Assembly: GCF_040869045.1 (NCBI RefSeq)
Contig: NC_090319.1
Coordinates: 388,755,601-388,819,600 of the forward strand
DNA length: 64,000 bases
Reading direction: 5' to 3'
Source: Eurosta solidaginis
Lineage: Eukaryota; Arthropoda; Insecta; Diptera; Tephritidae
Every line of letters begins with the position of its first letter. The stretch's first letter is position 1. Positions 10,501-21,455 of this stretch are shown in pieces. Below the pieces are notes generated by a model that made no database searches, was not told the origin of the DNA, and saw only the letters and a program-made list of their open reading frames with translations. A program made the translations under genes and the position numbers.

Positions 10501-11835
10501 ACTAACCTACACAAAAACAAACTACGCTGGATAATTAATAATTATTAAGCACCTGGTATATAGTATATATAATTGAAAATGTAACTGTTTGTATTTCGTG
10601 ATTCTTAGCTGCAGTACGAGCCAAATTGGCTTCGGACTCAGCACGTCACAATACATGCCAATGAGGATGTTTGATGTCATATAAAACACTTTTTTTTTTT
10701 TAAATCGCAAAATATTTTGCATATTTTGCAGATCTACCTAGCGACAAGTCTTTTGAAGTGTGAATCTGAATCTGATTTGATCGGTTTTCAGCAATTTACG
10801 CGAAGTTTATGGAATATTCCACATAAATGAATTGTGAAATATAACGGTTCATTATAAACAAATTAAGTTAAATGACAAAGAATAATGCTTACTATTATTT
10901 AAGAAAATAATTTACAACAAAAATAGGCACATTGTTTTATGAAAAACCAACGAACTGCACGCAGACATATCCATAATCTATGAAAAGACAGATACCGGTG
11001 CGTATATCTAACACATGTTCTGTTATTTGGTATAAAAGAGAGCTACATACAAACAAACATTTTACTCGTACCGAAGATCGCTTTTATTGCACTTGCACAA
11101 TGCACATTGCATCGTTGTTGTTATAGCCACGCTAAGCCCGTATGACGGATGTTAACTTCTTTGGTTCATCGGCACCATGAGCTGGTGCTCGCAGTCTTAC
11201 TTATTGACCATCTTGCTGCCTGGTATGTTATTATGCCCTTATACCCAAATTAGAGAAACGCCAGATTATCCAGATTCATTACTCAATTTGTGCCCTAAGC
11301 ATCCAGATTTAATGTTATCGTCGCTGAACGAGAGATCGAAGAGCCACATGGCTACCGAAGAAGTTGCCTAAATAATATTATTTGTATTTAATAATACTAC
11401 GCATACCTCCTGCGTAGCTAAATTCTTCGAATGAAGAACACTCTATATGAAAAGTGAGATGTTTACGCCCTGAGTACGCAACCGATCGATCTTTTTTCTT
11501 GATTTCTTCCCATGAGTTTTTTTTAGGCTTATATAGCCCCGTAAGTCAGTTTGCGTCTATACACTGTATTAAGTCTTCAGTTCAGCTACGGTGTCAGAAA
11601 AAATTGGGGTTTTCTAAGTTTTTGCATTTGCTACTTCCGAGCAGCAGTAGCAATGAAATATATGATTTGCTACTACTGGGGCTCTGCACATGAACAGAGC
11701 AAAGAGCAGAGCCGTAGTATAAAAAATTCGTAGTATTTCTCATGCTTTTTTTGCTATACGTCTTGTTTTAGAGCGGAGCAAAAAGCACAATAAAATATGA
11801 AATTTGTAGCAGAGCGAAGACGTAAGTTTGAGGGA
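10501..11835. other. unrecognised non-coding stretch
   Basis: The open frames near 11177-11371, 11454-11693 and 11551-11733 have no recognisable domains. A GAGCAGAGC/AAGAGCAGAGC short repeat occurs near 11690-11720. No RNA gene or named repeat is seen. Confidence 0.35.
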
Positions 11836-12640
11836 TCCCTAATTGAACCACCTGAGCATTTGTTTGATGACCAGCGTCCACACAATCCTCATTGTGAAGT
11901 AATATTTCTGCAATTTAACCAACAACTGATCCATCTAAGATCATCCATGATCGCCCGTTTATAAACATTGTCGAATGCCCAAGAAATATCTCAGAAGATT
12001 CTTGAGGCATACTCCTTATATTCCAGAGATTTTTCTGCATTTATAACCACCTTAAGCAGTGCCGTGTATACCGACTTGCTTTTGGTGTACTCATGTTGTA
12101 TTGTGGAGAGCTTTTCTTCTTCCACCTTGGACTTTATGTACACATATATCAGCCTCTCAAACGTTTTGAGCAGAAATGATGCTAAGCTAGTGCGCATGTA
12201 GCTTGGGGTACTTATGGTCGATCTTCCCCGCCTTTGGTAGGAAAGCTACACGGGAAGTTCTTCAAGAGTGCGGTACATTATTCAGCCTTATGCACCCATT
12301 GAGTATCATTTTAAGACATTCCATGACCGCTCTTCTAGAAATTTGTAACATGGCGGCGAATATACTATCCGAGCCCAGCGATATAAACTTAGAGAAAGTC
12401 TTCATCGCACATTTGATCTTGATCACCAAACCCTGCACTACCCGCTCCTTGATCGAAGTGCTATCTGCTGGCTCTCCTTAATCATCTCCCGATGGAAAAT
12501 ATGTGCCGAAAAGTGGCTCAAGGGACTCTGCACTATTACGTGATCATTTACCGTTCTCTTTCTTTATTAGTCCCTGGACTATGCTAGGAATTTCCTCTGA
12601 AATGTTTTCATGAGAATATCTTCGCCCTGGAAATTTCAAG
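11836..12640 (-). pseudogene. LOA-like reverse transcriptase fragment
   Basis: The minus-strand frame at 11991-12197 reads LASFLLKTFERLIYVYI, then LSTIQHEYTKSKSVYTALLK and LEYKEYASRIF. These are RT blocks 1-3 of LOA/R1-type non-LTR elements (finger motif, QHAYxKGRS-like motif, then the start of the palm). Upstream on the same strand (12200-12500), shifted frames give fragments such as the block around KTFSKFISLGSD and FPTKGGE, which correspond to the finger region before block 1. Several frameshifts and stops are present. The catalytic YxDD is not included. No duplication of the target was found. Confidence 0.6.
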
Positions 12641-14790
12641 CTTGTATACACGATTACTTGGGACTACCGCCTTTTTCTTTTACTGTAGAGTAAAGCATTT
12701 ATATGATTGTTTATGACTAAATTCACAATCAATTGATTAGATACAGACTAAGAACATCTAAAGCTAGTAAGCATATGGAAAATCTATAGTTACAGGTGCT
12801 TCGCTGAAACTGAGCTGACCAACTGTCTGCCCAAATTGAGTAGATACATACATACAACTACACACTACATACTTCAGCAATATATAAATGTTTGTGTAAA
12901 TTTATAGAGCTGATTTGCAATTTTTTCTTTGCACCAGCCAATGCAGTTGCTTTACTGAGATCAAGATTATTTTCTTTGATTGATTTGCGATATGAGCTTA
13001 TTGCCATCTAAATTTATTACTTAATGCACTTGGCTATTCTTTGAAGGTAAATAAAGCTATAAACTAAATGATACTTCAAAGCTTAATTTGTACTTGAATT
13101 GTTCAAGCGAGCAGTTTTCTGAATTTTGATCTTTTTTAATTCTTGAAATTATCGACATAAGAATTTTTAAATTCAGTGTTGCAAGTGGCAACACAAAAGC
13201 GCGCTTGATCTAGAACCAAACTTGGGTAGGTTGGTATCTACTTACAAAATAGCTTATTCTTGTCGCTGCAAGGCGGCAGGTGGAAATTCAGCAGCTGTAG
13301 CAAATGCTTAAAAATGTTAGTTGCAGATAAACTAAAAAATAATACAGCTAAAAAACAGCATACACAAGCACAACTGCACACACCCATACTTATAAAATTT
13401 ATAAAAAGCAAAAGACCAATAAAGTAAATTTAAGAAAAAAAATTGAAAAAAAATAGTGGAATAGTTATGCTGGGACCCCAAGTTTCATCAACGCGCATAC
13501 CTCACATCTCAACCGCTCTCAATGCGCTGCCACTTGTGCTCAGTTTACTTGCTCAACCTTGCTGGCCCATCGCGCTGCACTCTGCTACCACCGCTGCTGC
13601 TGACATCGTTGTGTGAATGAAATTTGCAACAGGTGTGCACACGAATCGCCTTGGCATATACAAAATAGTTACGTGCAACCCTCCTCTTCAACTCCTACCA
13701 AGTTTCTTGGCATATTCACCAGCAGCATATCTCTATATAATAATCTGCACTTCATTGCCTTACTTCTTCTGCCGCTGCTCTGTTTATTCTTTATTTGCAC
13801 ATCTTCCGCGATGGTGGCTCCTTCCCACCTTCCGCTCTTATGTTGCCTCTCATATTCTAGTAACATTTTTTTCTTTGCTTTGCCCTCATCTACAAAATGG
13901 GCTATTATGGTCACCGGGAGTTGGCTTCATTCGCCAGCGCCACATCAAAGTGTTTGCCATTGTTGTTGCAACTTTGTTCGTATGTGTTGCATATCAATTT
14001 TGAGTAGGTTTTCGTTTTACTATTTTTGTTGTACAATAGCATTATTAGCTCTTTTCGCTTTTAGCCGCAGTATATGCTGTAATTTTTTTTGATTGCCTCG
14101 GCATATTAGTTTTGTTTTTGCTTCACTTACTATCATAAAAATAAATGGATGGCTAAAGTGCGGCGTTGTACAAAACGGGCCATTATGTTGGCTTTTAACA
14201 TAGCTACTGCCAAATTCGTAAGAAAAGTAATAACAAAAGCGACTGCACTATTTTCTTAACGCCATAGACCCTTTTTTGCAAACACACACACACACACATA
14301 CAAACATATCGTACACAAACAAAACGAATGAAATAGGAACGGTTGTGTGTGGGGAGACTGCGCTTGATGTCGAGCTATTGTGGCAAGTGCAGCAAATATT
14401 TCAGAGAATGCGTATGTATGTGTGTAGCTATAGAATATTATAACCAACATAATTTTGCTCATATTACTGAGCTCTGAAAATGAAACACAAAATATTCAAC
14501 GGCAAATATAAAAAGTAGCGTCATAACAACAGGTGAATACTTCTTGAAAGCGCACTTCCCTCAAATTGCCTATGCTAGCAAATAGCGTCTTTTCAGCGCC
14601 GGCCCATTTTTCCCATCTAAACTTCCGCCATGTTTCGATACAAACGCCTGTTGCATAATTTTGCTCACAAATGCGTTTACTGTTGCCATTTATTATAAGA
14701 AAAGACCTGATTGCTGCTTTCAATGAATTTGCTGCTGCTATAATGTTTTACTCTGAACAAGGCAATGAAAGTGCCCTGTGAGAATAATGC
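12641..14790. other. probable unique host non-coding DNA
   Basis: No exon recognised. 13470-14090 is less AT-rich and holds two overlapping open frames, but they lack any domain and share the same bases in different frames, so at most one could be real. A (CA) run lies at 14282-14299. Unique-looking composition suggests host intergenic or intronic sequence. Confidence 0.35.
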
Positions 14791-15100
14791 ACTGGAAGAA
14801 ATGGTGCTAGTAAAATCAACAAATCGGTTCTGTTCGTCTTGACTTAACAGAGGTCGAATTATGGTTAATTCGACCGAGTTCTTTGTCTAGCGAACAAATT
14901 AGGTTAGTCATTTCAACAGAAGAGAAATTGGCGCTGTTAAGTTAACAAAATTCTGTAAACTTTACAGATTCCTAAACAATCTAATTGATTTTCTTGTTAA
15001 CACAATTGATCTCACTGATCATTTCAACAGCGATCAACTGTCAATACATGAGCAAATTTCAAAGAGAATTATACGCTCACTGCACTCTCTACTTTGTACT
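14791..15100 (+). repeat. CACTG-ended dispersed repeat, copy 1
   Basis: Starts with CACTGGAAGAAATGG, matching the start at 38516 (CACTGACAGAAAAAG), and continues with GTCATTTCAACAGAAGAG and CAATACATGAGCAAATTTCA. The right part is about 85 percent similar by eye to 32516-32745. Short AACAGAA/TTCTGTTAA palindromes recur inside. No coding sequence. It looks like a non-autonomous DNA transposon or MITE; the superfamily is undecided. Confidence 0.5.
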
Positions 15101-15147
15101 TATGTATGCTGTGTACTATATGTATGCACATATTTACGTAAGTATAT

Positions 15148-15178
15148 GGCGGCCGCCGTGGTGTTATGGTAGCGTGTA
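15148..15178 (+). repeat. SINE head fragment
   Basis: GGCCGCCGTGGTGTTATGGT with following AGCG matches the tRNA-like head (box A region) of the SINE at 10105. Only about 30 bases remain, facing the opposite-strand SINE that starts a few bases to the right. Confidence 0.5.
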
Positions 15179-15204
15179 AATCTAAAAAGACTTCCATTCC
15201 AACA

Positions 15205-15472
15205 CTTTCAATTTAGTAATTTAATAAAAATAAATACTTGGCGCGATATATTTTCGGATGAATTAGGCCGAGCTTCTGTTCCGATTTGCAAAGTGTTCCC
15301 TCTTTCTTATGAATGGACGTGACGGGGCCTAAATGTTTATGCTGACTTCGAACAGATTCTTCAAGCAGATAAATTTTCACTGAGAAGCGAAACTCTACCT
15401 ATGATATTGCTTTTGTCGGGATTTGAACAGAGGACTTCTAGTGTGGTAGACGTGAATACTATCACTTCCAAT
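15205..15472 (-). mobile_element. diverged tRNA-derived SINE
   Basis: Minus-strand copy. Its reverse complement shows the head (GTGATAGTATTCACG.., CTACCACAC, then box B GTTCAAATCCC near 15413-15423), the mid body (TTCTCAGTGAAAA, GTCAGCATAAAC) and the end (CAGAAGCTCGGCCTAA, TATCGCGCC) with an AT-rich tail at about 15205-15236. Diverged well beyond the copy at 10105, so older. Confidence 0.65.
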
Positions 15473-16109
15473 TTTTCGGGTGAAACGTAAAAAATGTAGA
15501 TGAAAGGTGGAGTAACCAACCGACTGGGCAAAATGACATTGGGCAAAGTCACTAGCTAAACTAGAATTGGAAAAGATCGTTCTTAGCCAATTCTAAACTA
15601 AATGAGGGGTAGTAGGGCGCTTTGTGGTGCAATTTGCTTTGATGCTGACGAAAGTGCCTGGTTTTATCAAGCAAAGATTCACCACAACTGTATTTTGGCA
15701 AGCATGTCAATGTGGGCAGGCATACTTTAGTAAAAGACTTTGTTCATTTGGAAACGAGCCGGACCCGTGCGCATCTTGCGCAACCAAAATAAAAGTCTCT
15801 TATGAAATATCAACAAAAATCAGCAGTTCTATCAATCAATTAAAATTTACATCTTGCGCTGCCATCTAGCGTATGCCAGCAATTACAAGTAATGCAGTGC
15901 AAATATTCACAATAGTTCCATAGTACAAATAGATTTCTTTGTGTGCTCAAAATCGTTTATTTTTAACAAATTATTTTAATAAAATATAGCTAAACAAAAC
16001 CTCTACGATCAAGATTGCCCAAAGCTCGCTAATAGCCAGAATCTGCATCTTTTCAACCAAAACTTTATTTATTGGTATGGATTCCAAATAAGAGCGAAAA
16101 AGGGAGCCG
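15473..16109. other. unrecognised stretch
   Basis: An 81-codon open frame at 15624-15869 has a CQCGQAYF..CASCATK pattern of cysteines but no family I can name. No RNA gene or repeat seen. Confidence 0.3.
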
Positions 16110-16425
16110 TACATAAAAACAGCAATTAGATATAATATATATGATCAGCATTAGCACAAACAACAAGATCAGCGTAAAATTCCAGCGAAGAATATCTCTT
16201 GCCCACAAGTGCTACTTTGGACTGAGTATGGAATTGATGAAGAGCAAAATCGTCCCTTGGCAAACGAAAGTCATGCACGCCAAAACAGTTATTGCCCCCT
16301 TCTTATGTATTGTTCAGAAACAAGTAAGCTGAAAACATCAGATGCGGAAGCTAAGCTGGCTGGGATATGTTTTGCGAATTGAAATGGATGCTTAGGAATG
16401 GACCACAAAACGACACCAGTTTGGG
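16110..16425 (+). pseudogene. RTE-like reverse transcriptase C-terminal fragment
   Basis: The frame at 16141-16332 reads ISTNNKISVKFQRRISLAHK, then CYFGLSMELMKSKIV. This aligns position by position with the better copy at 43.9-44.6 kb (SINISNNISTEIQRRINLAN.. KCCFGLGRQLKSKVL). After a shift, LSWLGYVLRIEMDA matches the RLRWLGHVMRMKDDA block. Much of the intervening region is deleted. No tail or target duplication was identified. Confidence 0.6.
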
Positions 16426-16640
16426 GTAATTACGGGGTAATTTCGGTATCGCTTTGGAGCCTTTTTGGGGTACTTTCGAAATAATTTTGGCGACATTTAC
16501 GACGTAATTTAAGTATCCTCCGGTGTCTTTTTCGGGAGCATTTCTGGGAAACTTCTAGGTCAATTCATAATTGTTTGAGAGCTATTTCAGGCTCACTTCG
16601 GTGGTATTTTCGGTTCATTTCTGGAAAATTTGGAGTTCGC
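16426..16640 (+). repeat. degenerate GGGGTAATTTCGG minisatellite
   Basis: Irregular units of about 20-30 bases such as GGGGTAATTTCGGTATC and GGGGTACTTTCGAAATAATT. This is the reverse complement of the family at 2125-2295 and leads directly into the GGAACCGG minisatellite. Confidence 0.5.
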
Positions 16641-16734
16641 TTAGGAAGAAACTAAGAAAAATCTCCTCCGCAGTGCATCTGTGTTTGGCTAATTTTTGGA
16701 GTGGCTTAATTATTTGGAATCGGTTACATTTGCA

Positions 16735-17165
16735 AGCTGTTTTTAACCGGTTGCTTTTTTTGAAAACAGTTATTTTCTCAATTTGATTACTTAATGGGAA
16801 CAAATACTTCTTTTTTACTAGTGGCTTTTGTGGAACGGGCTATTTTTTAAACTTTGAACTAATTATTATTTCGGAACCGGTTCTTTTTTTGAAACCAAGT
16901 ACTTTTTTCGAACCGGTTTCTTTTTATGAGCCGAATAGTTATTTGATACCGATACTTTCTTTTTTGGAACCGGTTACTTATTTGAAACCGATTACCTTTT
17001 TGGAACCGGTTACTTGTTTGGAACCGACAGATTCTTTTGAACCAATAACATTTTTGAAACCGATTTTTTTGGAGCCGGTTACTTTTTTCAAACCGATTAC
17101 ATGTTTGAAAGCGACTACTTTTTTGGAACCGAATTTATGTTGGAATCGAGTACTTTAAAGAACCG
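16735..17165 (+). repeat. 18-bp GGAACCGGTTACTTTTTT minisatellite
   Basis: Units mostly of 18 bases, with variants. Because 18 is a multiple of three, one frame (16889-17158) reads as a hexapeptide repeat EPVTFL/KPITFL without stops. I do not regard it as a gene: units are degenerate, lengths vary at the edges and no flanking coding exists. The same family recurs at 50280-51025. Confidence 0.75.
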
Positions 17166-17780
17166 GTTACCTCTTTATTAAGGAATATTTTACTTTTATT
17201 AAGTTTTAAATAAAAGAATATGCATGGTTCATCAAAAGAATGTTACAGAAGCTTCTGGGACTTCTAACATTGTTTGATTGGGATAATTTTTAGACTACGA
17301 CCTTTCAGCCTAAAGAGAATGACTGTTTAAAAGGCTCCCTTCTTCTTATTATGATCGTTTTTTTCGAGTCCGCCTTCCCAGTACACCTCTTTAGGCCTTT
17401 TTTTTGAAGTCCATAATGCAACTATGTAGATTGTGTGCCTGTCTTTCGCCATAGGAATGTCAAAGTAAGGGACATTTTCTGAAATAAAGGAAACCTGCTT
17501 TATATATGTATATAAATTGGTTTTTTAAATTGGGGAAAATGTTTATATAGGTTGAAGCATTTCTTAGTGACAGCCAAAATACGCATACGCGTCCACGAAT
17601 ATTTGTAATCGAGAAGCTGCTTCCTATGACAATGTAACCGATCAGTGGGAGTCCAAGTCTGCGAACATCGTAGGGTTCCATTGAGCGAAAAAAAATAATG
17701 AAATAATATCGGATACAGGGATACTCGCAATGTATTTAAGTGTTTTCAAGAGCAAGGAAAAGAGACTCCTACTCAGGAAT
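17166..17780. other. unrecognised stretch
   Basis: AT-rich; the overlapping minus-strand open frames at 17460-17730 have no recognisable motif. Nothing else seen. Confidence 0.35.
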
Positions 17781-18197
17781 AAAATAATAATAAAAAAAAT
17801 TTTAAGTTAAGCGGTTTTATTTAAAACAATACTTACATGAAGTAATAATAATATTAAAAGCTAGAAAATAATTGGGTAGGTCTTAGGTACTAGTCGTCAC
17901 ACTCCTCATCAATCTGGGGCGTTGATCAGACAATTGAATAAAAGCGTTAGACGCGTGAAATTTCTAAAAATGTGATTAGGGATCAGTTGGTCTTATATAT
18001 GACTATCAATAGAAATTTACGCGTCCAAACCCTTTATTTAATTGTCTGATCAACGCCCCAGATTGATGAGGAATGTGATGACTAGTACCTAGGACGTAAT
18101 TATTTTCTAGCTTTTAGTATTATTAGTACTTCATGTAAGTATTGTTTTCAATAAAACCGTTTAACTTAAAAAATTTTTTTTTAATTATTTTATTTTC
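17781..18197. mobile_element. fold-back palindromic element (long inverted repeat)
   Basis: Left arm about 17781-17965 and right arm about 18011-18197 are inverted copies with roughly 90 percent identity by eye, separated by a 45-base loop. Landmarks: GGGGCGTTGATCAGACAATT in the left arm pairs with AATTGTCTGATCAACGCCCC in the right arm, and CTTACATGAAGTA pairs with TACTTCATGTAAG. Arms end in A/T-rich sequence around TTTTAAGTTAA. No coding potential. It could be a fold-back MITE or a locally generated inverted duplication. A transcript would form a ~185-bp hairpin suitable for Dicer processing; that is inference. Confidence 0.8.
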
Positions 18198-18339
18198 AAG
18201 TTTTTAGTCTTTATTTAATTGCCTATTGTTTCTCAATCTATTTAGTTCATTTAGTGACTCATTACTGCAAGGACTTTCCTGACAATTTGTTACAATCTAG
18301 TTCCTCAACACATAATCCTTCCAAAGAATTTACTCGACT

Positions 18340-18800
18340 CTGCTCCACGTATGCTTGTCGCTCCTCCAACTCTAAGATATTTTGATGTCATTTCTACCGG
18401 ACTGTTGTAATATTTGTTCCAAATATGAGCCAAATCGGACATCATAGGTCGCTTTCTATTCATGTATGTATTATGAGTTCCAAATATGGACCAAATCGGA
18501 CCACAAATACGACCTTTTTGAATATCTCGATCTTTGCGCCACCTAGCGGCGATTTTTTTTCATAGGTCGCTTTTTATTCTCTTATGTATTATGTGTTCCA
18601 AATATGAGCCAAATCGAACATCATAGGTCGCTTTCTATTCATGTAAGTATTTTGTGTTCCAAATATGAGCCAAATCGGACCACAAATACGATTTTTGTGA
18701 ATATCTCGATCCTTGCGCCACCTACCGGCAATTTTTTCTTATTGTTGCATTGTCATCAGGTTCTGAACTATATTCCAAGTTTCAGGCTTGTAGCTTATCG
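18340..18800 (+). repeat. tandem dispersed repeat with CGCCACCTAGCGG motif
   Basis: Units starting GTTCCAAATATGAGCCAAATC occur at about 18416, 18477, 18595 and 18656, giving a higher-order period of about 180 bases. Each period ends with ATATCTCGATC..TTGCGCCACCTA followed by GCGGC or CCGGC. The style is that of fly dispersed non-coding elements; no termini were identified. It lies directly beside the fold-back element and could be part of one composite. Confidence 0.55.
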
Positions 18801-20524
18801 GGAAGTGACTTAAATTTCAATTACAAAATTCGTGCCTGCCATCCAACCAGCCAGCCTGTCAAGTAAACCTAAATAAAACCGTTTAAAAACAGACGTTATT
18901 ACGAACTGCGTGAAGGCAAGAAGCTTCAGATGCAGGATAAAAGGAATAATAGGCGCTAATTCGATCACAAGATAGTCTTAAATTGAGTTTCTAATGACTA
19001 ATTATTTTTGGTTGTAATTTTACTGTACTAAAGAGGTATATTATAATAGTTCTATAAAAAAAAGTACTTACTTATGTTTCTTATAGTGCTCATTTCTCAT
19101 AAAAACGTTGTCTAATTTTAACCTTCCCAAAACCTTTATACGTTCTAATTTACATTTAGGTACACAGTGCGGCTGCAAAAAGATTAAAATTATCAAATAC
19201 GCTAGACTACAGTTAAGATTTTACGAGTGTTTCCTTTGTTATTTGCATCTTTTTTGTTTTGTTTTATTGCCTGACACTATCAGTGCACACGAAAATGGGG
19301 TCACCTTCGCATTATCAAATTTCCCCCGAAATGATTTATTTTGCAAATATATTTGTATGCACGTAACTCTTAAATAATGAGCGAAAAAAAATTAAAACAA
19401 ACAAAAATGCAACGCGCAGTGGAAAAACAACGAAACACAAACATACTAAAAAAAAAAAAATTTGAGAAAAGAAACAAAATGGGAATAGAATAAATGTGAA
19501 AATATAAACCTTATCTTGAAACGTTGATGTGTGGCCTGATTTCGACATGCAATATGACAGTGGAAGCGCCCAATTGGCAAGGGGCGAAAAAAAACAGTCA
19601 AACGACCAACATTCATTGGCCGACCGACCGACATAGCGATTGACAACAAAAATATACCGAATGCAAAAAAAAAAAAAACAATATACGAATTTTGTCATAA
19701 AAATTTCGCGTTTGTCAGATAAGCAAAATTGGTGTAAACGAAATAGGCGAAGGGTAGGAGATGCATAGGCTGAGCGTGTAATGTGTAAGGGGGCGGAGCG
19801 GTCGTTGCATTTGCGTGTATTCATTCATACATACATATATATATATGTGTGTGTGTGTGTATGTGTGTGTGTGTCACATTAGAGGTTGTGTATGCGCGTG
19901 TCTAAATGAGTGCATTTATTTGTCAGCGCGCCACTGCAATTTCAGTTTTAATTTACACAAAAATGCAATACAATAATAACAAAAAAGTACAAAAAAAAAA
20001 AAACAACCAATTAGACATAGCGCAGCTAGCGACAGCTGCACCAAATATGAAAGATGAGTGGCCACACCATGCCGTGGCTGCGAAGGCGGTAACGCGGCGT
20101 AGATTGCAATTTGAAATTAGATCCTCTCGAAAATGTATTAAAAAAAACACGAACCAAAAAAAGTCTAATAAAAAAATTAGCTACAGAACGATAGCACAAA
20201 TAGTTTAACTGTTTAATCTACAAAACAAAAAATTAGAAAAATAATATAAAAAATGGCTAAAAATGGTAATATCATATATATGAAAAAAAAAACAACACAC
20301 ACAAGCACATGATTTGTATAAAAGCCGAAAGGGCATAGCAAGAATAAGCTCAAATAGGGAAATAAGCAGAAAACGGTATTATTTTTTCACGAAAATATGA
20401 ATTACAGACAGACGTCAGCGGCACTGCGCCGCTTCTGTTCGTATTCGTTACCGAATTTGATTTAAGTACGCCCCATCTCAAATCTAGCCTTAAAAGTACT
20501 TAATTTGAAAAAGCGCGTTTTTAT
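18801..20524. other. probable unique host non-coding DNA
   Basis: No exon recognised. A (TG) microsatellite lies at 19846-19874 next to ATATAT and CATACATAC. The long minus-strand frame 19336-19824 is rich in Phe/Leu/Tyr from poly-T/A sequence and overlaps other frames; I treat it as chance. Confidence 0.4.
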
Positions 20525-21340
20525 GCGAAATTCCAAAGGAATAGGAGGCAGAGCTTAGCGTTTTCATAGCTGCCTGACTATCTTAGTCGATCTTAAATTC
20601 CCTACCACTTACAGCGTCGGATGGCATCTTATATACCACATCGGACAACCTTAATTTTCGGCTAGCATCAAGCTCATGACAGAATACTCCACCACCCAAA
20701 ACTTTCCGTCGAGGCTGAATCCATCCGATAACAGGTTCAGCAGACTCCCGTCTCGTATTTATTCTATACTACATTCCCCCCTTGAGGATATATGAGTGGT
20801 GAATGTGACAAAAGGAGCCGAAGCTGGCGTACAGCAGTCTGTCCTGCAAAGGATGAAGTTCGGCAAAAATGCTGGGGATCTCGAAGTGTACCATCTTTTA
20901 TCATGCGGCACGTAGCCATATTGTTGGCTGGCTTCAGCGTCAACCGGGTACAGATTCATAATTGGGGTTAGGATCAGTGTAAGTGTTTTCCAGAGGGCCC
21001 CGCTTATTCCAAGCATCACCGAGTGCTGCACTGATTGCAACATTTAACGGTTAAAGAAGTGGCTAGTGTTCTCTACACGACGAGAACGACTTAAAAGGGA
21101 ATCGGCTTGACAACCATATCGTGCAGGCAATGTTCCATCCCTGCAGAGAGCCTGCTACTCGACAACTGTACAAGGCAACCAAAACTTTCCTAGCCCTGCT
21201 CTCAATATTAAGCTTTCACGACAGCTAGTTGTCAAGAATAGTCCTAGGGTACTTATCCTATTCATCAGACAGCAACAGATACTCCTTTATTGAGGGTGAC
21301 CTGAATTCAGGAATATTATGCCTCCACGTAAACAAAACGA
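20525..21340 (-). mobile_element. LOA-like retrotransposon fragment: RT thumb to RNase H
   Basis: Minus-strand translation gives KYPRTILDN..KLNIESRARKVLVALY (post-YADD block and thumb), then MLQSVQHSVMLGISGAL and MNLYPVDAEASQQYGY (20759-21043), then DRLLYASFGS. An RNase H block with DSQAAMKTLSS follows near 20540-20580, preceded by a stop. This order is that of LOA-type polyproteins with a C-terminal RNase H. Frameshifts and stops throughout. The RT catalytic part and the 3' tail are missing. Confidence 0.6.
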
Positions 21341-21427
21341 GCTTCTTTTAAATTTTTGAGTTAGGCTCTTTAGACCATTAACTATGAAGCGTAAATAAAA
21401 TAATCTATTCCACTTTTCCAACCCAAC

Positions 21428-21455
21428 GTTTCGCTAGACTTCCTAGCATTATCAG
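21428..21455 (-). ncRNA. hammerhead-ribozyme-like core (mutated)
   Basis: On the minus strand: CTGATAA, then T, a perfect 5-bp stem GCTAG/CTAGC closing the loop GAAGT, then GAAAC. The stem II and GAAAC strand fit a hammerhead, but the conserved CTGATGA has become CTGATAA, which should abolish cleavage. Penelope-like elements are the usual carriers. Stems I and III are not evident. It lies about 90 bases beyond the end of the LOA-like fragment. Confidence 0.35.

Noticed and set aside
13450..13640. core promoter or exon of a host gene
   Set aside because: Composition changes here, but I see no convincing TATA/Inr pair, splice sites in a coding context or conserved protein.
13613..14092. 159-codon plus-strand gene
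   Set aside because: Two long frames overlap in the same bases with no domain; Cys/Ser/Phe/Leu-rich composition suggests chance.
16889..17158. repeat protein with EPVTFL hexapeptides
   Set aside because: Stop-free because the minisatellite unit is 18 bases; no promoter, no flanking exon, degenerate units, and the second locus does not keep a frame.
19336..19824. 162-codon minus-strand gene with membrane-like segments
   Set aside because: The hydrophobic Phe/Leu runs come from poly-A/T tracts, the frame overlaps several others, and no domain is recognisable.
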